Source of the DNA: Caprella mutica
Lineage: Eukaryota; Arthropoda; Malacostraca; Amphipoda; Caprellidae
Assembly (NCBI GenBank): GCA_947561585.1
Contig: CANNZV010000497.1
Location: 361,034-425,033 of the forward strand
Length of the DNA stretch: 64,000 nt
Direction of reading: 5' to 3'
Shown: piece after piece, positions 54,901-64,000 of the stretch
Layout of the letters: every line of letters begins with the position of its first letter
How positions within the stretch are numbered: the stretch's first letter is position 1
Notes under the pieces: generated by a model
The model's input: only the letters and a program-made list of their open reading frames with translations
Databases searched by the model: none
What the model was told of the DNA's origin: nothing
Translations under genes and position numbers: made by a program

Positions 54901-56505
54901 TTCAAATACTCGAAATAAAGTTCTAGTTCTTACTCTGCTGTCCATACAGTGATTGATAGTTATTCTAATCAGATGAAGTGTCTCTCCAGTGCGATATACG
55001 AGACTCAATATTCTACATTGCACTTTCTATTTCACGTACTGGTGCAAAAACCAGTGCACCATTTCGGTACATCTACTTAACTAGTTTATAACTCTATCAC
55101 TTTTCCAGCAATGATGCTAATCAAATTGTATGTAACTGCAATTCAATGAACAATTCATTTACTATTCTTGAAATAAACGATTCTACAGAGCGTGAAAAAA
55201 TTGATTAATTTGGATCAATAAAAGAATACGATAAAATTACTATATTCAAAATAACGATTAGGATCGTCTGTATTTTCACTTCAATACTAAAAATAATTTA
55301 CAGCAAGTAACCCTCTTTTCCAAAATTTCATAACTCCCCCTCCATTAAGCCCCTCCACACCCACTCGACTGACCCCCTCCACACCCACTCCAAAATAGGT
55401 CTCCCCCCCCCCGATTCCGTTTCATCTTTCACTTTTATTTTGTGCACAAAAATAACCAAAACTGCAACAACCACGTAACTTAGTTCTAAAAGCATTGGTG
55501 CTTAGGGGTGAAAGTCTCGGGGAAAAACAATGGATTGTAGACCTTAGGACTGTGACTTCACACGCCACAGACTTTGGGGAAAATAAATAAAAGTTCTGAC
55601 CACCAACGAACGTTAGGAACTGGTTTCCATTTCATCGGAAAAACACACCGCCTAACAAATATTGATTCGTGTTTGTTGAAACAGATAGGGACGGACAGAA
55701 ATATGGCCAGGTTGTGAAATAGGCACAAAAAGAAAGATTATATATCATGTGAACAAAAGAAACTCGCATTTTATTATTTACCAAAATAAACTTTAAGGAA
55801 ATATACCATTATTTTTCAATTCACAATAACGTCACTGTTAAACTGAATTATAGCGGTCAATAAGATATCGATACCTATAGTAAATTATATGCTTGGTGAA
55901 AGAAAAAATTTCTTAATTTTTTTTTTTGTAAATTACTCGAAAAATAATGTTTAGAGTTAACATTGGGATATAATTAGAGCACTAAAATGTTATTAAAATA
56001 GCACTATTTACACTCACTTTCACTCTTCTTGCACGTCAGTTAGCACTTTGTGTTAAGAGTGCTACCGACAGCTCTTTGTACTAAAGAGTGAAATGAAGAG
56101 GAGACAAAGAGTGACCTTTAACCGGTCATTTCGTGGTGAGTTAAAATTGACCAACCGATTGTCAGCATATTGAAGAAAATTAATAAATAGTAATTACTAA
56201 TAAATTTACTACAGGATTAACGTCAGTTTCGGCAATAATTAATTACTAATAAATTTAGTAAGGTTTAACGTCTGTTTCAGCAGTAAATAATTATTTACTT
56301 ATAAGAAACTATAAATTTTCCTAACCAAACCTTCTTCTACAAAACAGATATAAATGGTACAAATTCAAAGAATTGTTTTTTCATTTAAGGCATTTGTTCT
56401 TACACTAATTTATGTACTACTCTTTATGAAGTGAATTACACAATTAGAAAACTTTAGTCTATAATAAATATTTCAACGCAATTAAACTCTGCAAACCAAA
56501 ATATT
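51938..56505. other. Upstream of the cadherin, no gene recognised
   Basis: AT-rich DNA with a TTC-rich tract at 52003-52068, a half family A end at 53601-53645, a family E hairpin at about 54075-54165, and a C-rich block at 55318-55430. Cadherin 5' UTR exons or the promoter may lie here, but nothing shows them. Confidence 0.4.
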
Positions 56506-56639
56506 CGAATGCTATGTTCTATTTCCATTCATACCACAATCAGTTTCAATTCTCTGAAGAGCATACCATTAATTCAGTAGATATGTTATATAGATATAGC
56601 ATATCTTGCCACTTGAATAGCTTTCTAAGAACGCATTTG

Positions 56640-56692
56640 AATATGGTGCACTATTTATGGTGCACTATTTATGGTGCACTATTTATGGTATG
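56640..56692. repeat. 17-bp tandem triplication
   Basis: TGGTGCACTATTTATGG three times, just before the family E array. Confidence 0.8.
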
Positions 56693-56800
56693 GACTTAAT
56701 CTGCGATATATGGTAAGTACTTAGTATATACCATAGCAGAAAAGCTAAAATATTTTCCAGGTATATAAAGAAACACAAAGTAGACCTACCTAGAGAGAGA

Positions 56801-57002
56801 GAGTTATGGTGGGGCCATAGAAGATTAGGAGGGGTAAGTTATGGTGGGGCCATAGAAGATTAGGAGGGGTAAGTTATGGTGGGGCCATAGAAGATTAGGA
56901 GGGGTAAGTTATGGTGGGGCCATAGAAGATTAGGAGGGGTAAGTTATGGTGGGGCCATAGAAGATTAGGAGGGGTAAGTTATGGTGGGGCCATAGAAGAT
57001 TA
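56801..57002. repeat. 35-bp minisatellite made of the family E end
   Basis: Six copies of GTTATGGTGGGGCCATAGAA plus GATTAGGAGGGGTAA. The first 23 bp equal the terminal arm of the family E hairpins elsewhere in the window. Confidence 0.93.
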
Positions 57003-57101
57003 AAACCTGAATTAATCTCTTCTTGCTAACCTTTTCCCCGAAATATTACTTTAAAAGTTTCGTCATCGGGTAGATACTCAACCGATATTTTATGTAGAGG
57101 T

Positions 57102-57262
57102 TAAGTTCCAAGTTATCGGACAGTTAAACATTTTCGGACTCGTAAAAAACGCAATTACTATTTAATTTTTATTTTAATGGGTATCCATATTGAAATTAAA
57201 GTCAGATAGTAATTATAAAATATTTTTCTTTTGCAAACGTCCAAAAAGTTACTATACGTTTT
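57102..57262. mobile_element. Family A element, decayed
   Basis: GGTTAAGTTCCAAGTTATCGG and TTTTCGGACTCGTAAAAAAC; the right end is lost. Confidence 0.45.
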
Positions 57263-57324
57263 TAATCAATACATTACTTATCTTTGTTATCACTAGGATA
57301 AAAAGTTATGTACACATTTAGTTA

Positions 57325-57450
57325 TCAGAGGTTATTTTAACTCAACGTAAAAGGTATTTTTGGTTTCGAGCTTTCGAATAGAAAGATTTCTGTTCGAAAG
57401 CTTGAAAGCAAAAATACCTTCAGCGTTGAGTTTGAATAACCTCATAATAT
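57325..57450. repeat. Foldback repeat F (CTTTCGAATAGAAAG core)
   Basis: Palindrome: GAGGTTATTTTAACTCAACG against CGTTGAGTTTGAATAACCTC around the core CTTTCGAATAGAAAGATTTC. Partial copies at about 14735-14790 and 61815-61915. Confidence 0.6.
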
Positions 57451-57894
57451 GGATTTCCCATTTATTTTGAATCTTTTCGAAACTCATCTAGTGTCATCGC
57501 AGTGTCGAGGTAGAGTGTTAGGCAGCAGAAATGGAGGACGGGGGTTCGAGTCCTCCTTGGGAACAATTGTAACTAATAACTATTTTCTAGTTAATTGTTA
57601 GAATTTTTATCTGATGTACTCAGAGTGCTACTGACTATAATGAGATTATCACAGAGTTGCTAAGTGGTAATTAAAGGGATAAGTACGTCTATATTAACAT
57701 CTTCATAACAATAGGATTAAGTGTTGATAACAATACAATAACAATTAACAATAGGATAAAGTGTTGGTAATAAAGTCATTAGCCTAAATAAACTTTCCAT
57801 TACCATGCCCAAATAATTACTCTATTCTTCACAAAACAAAATAAACATCACGAATAATGATTACCGTTTCCTATAATTAATTAAGTAGGTGGTA

Positions 57895-58345
57895 TACGTC
57901 TGCTTCGGAACCAAAGGCCATATTGCTAAGGTCAAAAGGAAATTAAGTACAAAGGACTGAAAGAAGCAGTCAGAAAGGAAAGTGGCTCCATGAACAAAGT
58001 CACCTTCCACCATCAGTGAAATGCTAATGGATGCAGAAAAGCTACTTCGTGAATGCAGTCACTTACCAAGGATTGTGACGAAAAGGGACACAAACATCAG
58101 TGGCTGCACTCACGGATGGAAGAGGAAAATGAAGAGGTGATAGTAAATGAAGCCTACCTAACACAGAATCTAAAACCTCGTAGTTGAAGAGCATAACTCT
58201 AGCGCTTTCCTCTAAAACTGCAAGTAAACATGAAGAAAAACGATCCATATTCCAAATTACAACAGTTCGGGGCCCAAGGGACGCCACCCCTTCTCTTCCA
58301 TTCACCACAGACAGCTTCAGGATAGAGCAATGGGACTATAAATCC
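57895..58345. repeat. Dispersed repeat R1 (copy 2, inverted)
   Basis: Opposite-strand copy of 9930-10375; see shared words in that entry. About 450 bp, interrupted by small indels. Confidence 0.6.
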
Positions 58346-58513
58346 CCCTCTGAAGGGTGTTCATTTCAGTCTGTGTCTTATCTAAATTATCCCCATTGTT
58401 GCCGCTTCAAAGTCAGACGGGATTATCCTTTTCCTTCTTCCGTCTTTCTATGTCCTTGAAAAAAGGAACGTGAAGAAAAAATACGTAGAGTGAGAGTTTG
58501 ACTCCTATGTGAA

Positions 58514-58640
58514 TAACACCTAGGGTAAGTTACGAGTTATTGCACGGTTTCACATCTTCGATCATTTAAAAAAATCTATACAGAAATAATATTTAAACTA
58601 ACAGTTTAAACTATTTTTTTTTTATTTGCTCGAAAATGAG
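58514..58640. mobile_element. Family A element, left half
   Basis: GGGTAAGTTACGAGTTATTGC then GGTTTCACATCTTCGATCAT; no right end. Confidence 0.5.
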
Positions 58641-58789
58641 AGAAATTAAAAAAATGTGAACATAAAATAATTTAATTTTTGATTGCATAATCAAAGATAA
58701 AATTCATCCCATATTTATTATTTTAATTGAAATTATAATCATAAACATTAATTTTAACAGTGAATGATCTTTGAATGTTGAATGATATG

Positions 58790-58832
58790 GTACACATTAT
58801 GGTACACATTATGGTACACATTATGGTACACA
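58790..58832. repeat. 14-bp tandem repeat (ATGGTACACATT)
   Basis: Three to four copies of TATGGTACACATTA. Confidence 0.8.
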
Positions 58833-59277
58833 TACACTGATAAGGAAACTTTAACTCTAGGGTAACTTCACGCCATCTATTATAGTATCTTAATTAGACT
58901 AAAAAGTTCAATAATTTTTTATAAAACTTTACTAAAAATTAAATAGAAAAATTTGAAATTAGAAAAAATAAATGAATTGGAATAGATATTTAATATAAAT
59001 AATAATAAAAAAGAACAATTTAATTAATGAAACCTGTTTATGAGAGAAATAATAAGAGCACATATGTGTTTAATATATTCAATCTACTTAGAACTTTAGA
59101 TATAAAAGTAACCCATGACAGTAACTACCCATAGTAAAGTAGAATGGGTAATGAATACCAACCCATTGGTGGATTCATAACCCCATATATGACTAACACT
59201 GATAACTTTATCATAATTGCCTATTGATGCCATTTATGGTTAGTTATAGTACTCGATAAAGCAGTATCACTTTGCAA

Positions 59278-59352
59278 ATGGTATAGCGCACTATATTTGC
59301 TATAGCGCACTAGGTTTGAAATAGCGCACTATGTTTGAAATAGCGCACTATG
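59278..59352. repeat. 18-bp tandem repeat (ATAGCGCACTATGTTTGA)
   Basis: Four diverged units. Confidence 0.8.
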
Positions 59353-59814
59353 AATAGCCAGCACTAGTTACTTATCTCTATAGAAGTTAAAGAACTCAAT
59401 AAATGCCTTTTAATAATAATGCAAAAAGAGAGAAAACGCAATAGATTTCGTAAGTGAATTTGACCGCATTTAGTGCCTAAAGAATAGAGAATCATCTCCT
59501 AAAAACTTATTTCTAAACAATGGAGTAGGTCCTAAAAAAGTAAGTCACTGCAATGAACAATGACTGTGAGGCAATGACTGTGAGAATGAAATGATATTGG
59601 AAATTGAGGGGAATACAGTGACTTTAAATGATGGAATTTACAACTACCTTAATTATTTAATACTGAATAAGTATTAAGAATGAATTAATGAATTAATACT
59701 AAATGATTGGTCTATAGGACTGAGTCTATACATATATTAATACGATAGCGTGTACGTGTGTTAGTGTATGTCACTTACTATATAGCTTACGTACGAGAGC
59801 CGCTCGAGATGTGT

Positions 59815-60345
59815 AGGTAGGGGAAGGGTTGATGGGGGAAGTGTAGGTGGAAGAAGTGTAGGTGGAAGAAGTGTAGGTGGAAGAAGTGTAGGTGGAAGAA
59901 GTGTAGGTGGAGGAAGTGTAGGTGGGGGAAGTGTAGGGGAGGGAAGTGTAGATGGGTGAAGTATAGGTGGGGGAGGTGTAGGTGGAGGAAGTGTAGGTGG
60001 AGAAAGTGTAGGTGGAGAAAGTGTAGGTGGGGTAAGTATAGGTGGGGGAGGTGTAGGTGGAGGAGGAGGTGTAGGTGGAGGAGGAGGTGTAGGATGAGGA
60101 GGTGTAGGTGGAGGAGGTGTAGGTGGAGGAGGTGTAGGTGGAGGAAGTGTAGGTGGAGGAAGTGTAGGTGGAGGAAGTGTAGGTGGAGGAAGTGTAGGTG
60201 GAGGAAGTGTAGGTGGAGGAAGTGTAGGTGGAGGAAGTGTAGGGGAGGGAAGTGTAGAGGAGGGAAGTGTAGATGGGGGTAAGTATAGGTGGGGGAGGTG
60301 TAGGTGGAGGAAGTGTAGGTGGAGTAATCGTAGGAAGAGGAGCTG
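59815..60345. repeat. 15-bp purine-rich minisatellite (GTGTAGGTGGAGGAA)
   Basis: About 33 units, G-rich on the plus strand, with GGTGG and GGAGG runs. The Arg/Trp-rich frame at 59956-60282 is a repeat translation. Confidence 0.94.
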
Positions 60346-60359
60346 TAGGTGGAGAACTG

Positions 60360-62990
60360 TGGAGCTAAAATATAACTTAGTTTAGGTAAAACATTGTATG
60401 ATAATATTCAATGGATGAAATGAACTGTAGCTAATTGAATAACTCTTCATAATTAAAAAACTGTTTGACCGACTGACACGTTGATTTTTGTTGATTAGAC
60501 AAAGATTTTTTGATTTCCCAATTCTGTGGAATCTCCACGGGGTCCAACTAGTATTAATTAATATTATAAAGTTTTTAATCAAAGATCAGATATATCAAAT
60601 ATAAATGAATAGGTAAATGATGGTTGTAACAACTGGGTTGTAGTTGGTACTTAGCCCTATAGTGATGGTTAAACTACAGGGTTGTAGTTGATTCCCTGGA
60701 GGGTTTACCGTCAACACTGACTCTGATTTATTGGGTTGTTAATTGAAATCAGTTGTAAGAGCCATTAGTATTTAATAGCATGTAATGTTACAAGTCATTA
60801 GACTGCAATTAAACTGCAACGAAGAAATGGAATATTTTTCTCTGGTGATTCGGGTTTGAAAAATATAAATGATGTAAAGGCTATTAATTTAATACATGGA
60901 ATATGAATTCATCTTTATTGAGAATAAAACATACAATATGATTTAAAATAATATGTATTTCTGTCTAATTGATTTTTTAAATGTATAATATTTACGAAGA
61001 CATATTTCGGACATAACATTCAGGGTTTATTTTCTATCACTAAAATATATTAAGTATTAAAAAAGAACAATTTAAAAATTATCATTAGATAGCACTTTGT
61101 AATAATAACAACTTTATTATTGTTTTTTCTTATATGTCTGAAGATGTAGTACTGACCGGTAATTCGTAACTTACCCTAGATATGAAATAATTTCTAAATG
61201 ATATGTACATTAAGTATTTATTACCATTTTGATGGTAAATAAGAGAAAGAAAGGTTGTACTGACAAGATAAAGATCGGACAGTGAAAAGTGGACATGAAG
61301 ACAGAAATCACGAGTTTAACTGGTCAGCTTTTATCGGTGTGGCTCACGCTTTCGTCTAAGCAGGCATTGGTGTTACGATTAATCGTTAGGTGTACTTAGG
61401 GAGTGTGTAAAGTAAAGGAAAATCACATGACCGATCACGCTATCGAACAAAAAGGAAAGTTAAGCTTCTTCGCCAACGAACAAATCGAAATGAAAATTTA
61501 ACAGAAGTGAAGATGTAAAAAATCAGTCGACATTTTTGAGGTTTAGGTGAAAAAAGAAACCGACTTCAAAGTATAGAAGTTAATTGAGATTTTTTTCGTA
61601 TATTGTCATTAAGAATGATCTAGAAATAAAAATAAAATAGCAGGGTAGGTTCCGAGTTGTTGAACAGTTTCACATTTTATATCGTGTAGAAAAAGTATAT
61701 AGTAATTATTAATCAACTTTTATTTTAATTAATGACTATTTCATACCCGATCGACAAAGTAGAGCCGTCCGCTAATCAGAACTTCCGCCGCTGTAATCAA
61801 CTCAAAAACGAGAAATCCATTTATTAGCGGTTATTTAAACTTAACGTTGAAGATTTTTTTGGCCTCAAGCTTTCGAATAGAAAGATTTCCCCTTCATCAT
61901 CAGGACAAGAGTAAAAGCTTTTTGATGATATTCAGTGTTAATAATAACAGTTATAAATTGTGTAACAGTTATAATGAATCACATAAAATTGTGTGCTGTA
62001 CCTTTGATAATCTTCTATGGCCCCACCATGAATTTCCCTCTGCGTAATTTTGAAATATTATACTAATATAATCAATTATTGAAAACTATTAATAATTAAT
62101 GTAGATAGGATTTATTCCTAGTAATTCAAAAGATTTAAATTACATAATTACATAAACACATTAGTTTAGCAAAATAACTAATTACTTACTAGATGGTTAC
62201 AGTACCAGTGTACAGGTTGTACCACCGTGTCTCTACTAACCATGGTATGACATCAGAAAGTATCTTGGTGAATAATGTTACTACAGATGCTATCAACTGA
62301 TAAATACCTCATCAGCAGTTAGCAGTTAGGAAAGATGATGGGGAAGTGATGCAGCTAACTAACTATCACACCCATCAGTGATGTGAACTAATAGGGTATG
62401 CAAGTGATGTGCATTACTAACTGTCACCCATCAATGATGTGCATTGATGGGGTATGGAAGTGGACAGTGAATGCTTGGCAATACATGTAAGTATATACCA
62501 GATCTCAAAAATGATGTAATCAATTACAATAAATATTTATGTGTCTCATTAATATTAATTACAGTCATTTGTGTCTGAAGCTTCCACTAATAATAATAGA
62601 AAATGTTCGAAAAAGAATTAAAATGCAGAAAATTGACTGTTTGGTAGCTCTAGTTGTAATATACGGTACAAATGGGTAGTAAAATATGTATATTATTAAT
62701 TATCACCCATCAATGATGTCTATTAATAGGGCTTGGAAGCAATGCAAGTTATTAAAGTATATAACAATTCGATAATAGGTACCTACACAAAAAATATATG
62801 TTGCTTTAAAAATAACTTAATACTTATATGAATATATTATAGAGAAGCGAAATTTGATATAATATATAGTTCTTTATGTTGTTTATTTTCCAAACGACTG
62901 GTTAGACAAATGTGTATTCTTTCATTTATTAGAAACTATGTGTACGCTTATATTGAGGTGGGCACAAATCAGTTTTTAGATATTTTAAAA
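60360..62990. other. No gene; scattered repeat fragments
   Basis: Half family A end at about 61120-61180, a decayed family A element at 61642-61790 (GTTCCGAGTTGTTGAACAG), repeat F at 61815-61915, a family E end at 62008-62040, and about three diverged copies of an about 55-bp unit with CACCCATCAATGATGTGCAT at 62350-62460 and 62700-62750. Confidence 0.5.
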
Positions 62991-62999
62991 ATTAGGTAA

Positions 63000-63330
63000 T
63001 AATCTGATATAAATGAGCGATCTCTCGAACTTTCAAAGATTCCAAATAACTGGTGCTCGTATTACAAACTGTCCGAATGTTTGGCGTTACAAGAGGTACT
63101 GTCTCTAAAGTAATGACCTCCTTTGAAAGAGAAGGAAAAACGTCACCAGCAAAGCACAGGTCTGACTGATAGTCGAAGTTGTCTGAGAGAAACCATTTGG
63201 ACACTAAGTAGAATTGTTAGAGCAAACTACAAGACCACGGCTCCCAAAATCACTGCAGAGCTCAATGAACACCTACAGAACACAGTTACCACAAAAACTG
63301 TTAGTCAGGAACTGCTAATATAGGAATCAC
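63000..63330 (+). pseudogene. Broken Tc1-type transposase, N-terminal DNA-binding part
   Basis: Two frames together give a Tc1-like helix-turn-helix pair. One frame around 63075-63165 reads MFGVTRGTVSKVMTSFEREG then KTSPAKHRSD and a stop. Another from 63123 reads LSRIVRANYKTTAPKITAEL and NEHLQNTVTTKTVSQELL. The second matches the usual TTAxxxTAELN region of Tc1 transposases. A frameshift and a stop separate them, and no DDE catalytic part follows before 64000. It is a dead fragment of a transposon. Confidence 0.75.
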
Positions 63331-63339
63331 ACATAGGAG

Positions 63340-64000
63340 ATGCAAACTGTTTTATAATACGTAGAGAATATGAAAATTCATTTGAAATCTATTCGAATTA
63401 TTCAAAATATACTTCTACATGTATATTATACGAAGGATAAACAATCATCACAGCAATAATTCAGAACCACACAGTCAATTAATGATGTCTACTCCCATTG
63501 GTTATCTTTGAACTGTCCATAATATCATACCTGAGTAATAGACACACAATGTCATTAAATTTACTCTCTATATTTCAAAATGCTGACATTTGAGAGCCAA
63601 GGCAGGGTTTGAACCCTAGTGCCAAGTACAGCATTTTAGGAGCTGATAAAACAGGAATTACACGGAAAAGCTAGAAACATTATATAGTCCAATCCCTGTA
63701 TATACATGCGATATAGTTATCGTATTATCCCACCAATTCATAGAGTTGTGGAATTTAATTGTAATTCTTCTAAATTACTCTTTAGAACTATACAAATCAT
63801 CAGACAGACTGCATGAAAAGTAACAGCAATAGTGAGTAATGTATTGCCATATCTTTTAGCTGACCAAAGCTACAAGGCTTTGTACTCTGTTAACAGGTAA
63901 TGGCAGTGTTTTTGCTGCAGTTCCTTTGAGGTGATAAACAAGACACTTACAGGCTTCTAAGGCCCTAAATCCGTCAGTTTAAACATTTCAAGCCATTCCT
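63340..64000. other. Right edge, no gene recognised
   Basis: AT-rich. A B-box-like word on the minus strand near 63605-63620 (GGGTTCAAACCC) is the only signal. Confidence 0.4.

Noticed and set aside
57525..57575. tRNA-like B box (GGGTTCGAGTCC) on the plus strand
   Set aside because: No acceptor or anticodon stem can be folded around it; at most a decayed tRNA-derived fragment.
59956..60282. Arg/Trp/Lys-rich 108-codon frame
   Set aside because: 15-bp purine repeat translated; no homology to any basic protein recognised.
63595..63640. B-box-like word on the minus strand
   Set aside because: No A box at the right distance and no cloverleaf; may be a SINE remnant but unsupported.

Overview
The window is animal nuclear DNA: AT-rich, with GT-AG introns, many small foldback elements and many minisatellites. 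The genes point to an arthropod, most likely an insect. A hemipteran is only a guess. Three kinds of gene can be supported. (1) The 3' half of a FARP-type Rho guanine-nucleotide exchange factor lies on the + strand, with four exons between 4423 and 8491. (2) A complete Cad87A/cadherin-23-like cadherin lies on the - strand. I rebuilt it as 34 exons from 51537 down to 12887; all splice phases agree and the protein is 1908 residues. (3) Two intronless, divergent NACHT/STAND-ATPase genes (27497-30361 and 24090-27263) sit in tandem on the same strand inside one 8.5-kb cadherin intron. A tRNA-Leu(CAG) gene lies in cadherin intron 1, and a broken Tc1-type transposase lies near the right edge. || Layout. 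1-4422: FARP intron, with two large minisatellites and decayed foldback DNA. 4423-8491: FARP exons. 8492-12886: the gap between the convergent FARP and cadherin genes, full of repeats. 12887-23057: cadherin exons 34 to 15 (cytoplasmic tail, transmembrane segment, membrane-proximal EC repeats). 23058-31572: the intron holding the two NACHT genes. 31573-42408: cadherin exons 14 to 2. 42409-51371: intron 1, with four long minisatellites, a 1.1-kb inverted repeat and the tRNA. 51372-51537 (or 51624): exon 1 with the signal peptide. 51625-64000: about 12 kb upstream with no recognisable gene except the dead transposase. || How the parts relate. The cadherin has 13 DxND-type linkers, so about 14 EC repeats. 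It has a signal peptide, one membrane segment and a roughly 170-residue tail ending in a class I PDZ ligand (TTEL), which suggests a scaffold-anchored adhesion protein like vertebrate CDH23. The NACHT pair looks like a nested set of immune-type sensor ATPases with its own reading frames. || The most unusual structures are minisatellites that have swallowed splice sites of the cadherin gene. A 21-bp array carries about 46 copies of the exon 13 splice donor, all in frame and all open. A 28-bp array carries 13 copies of the exon 21 splice acceptor. A 15-bp array starts right after the exon 1 donor. At least five families of palindromic miniature elements fill the introns; two of them share the same central palindrome, and two minisatellites appear to have grown from element ends.
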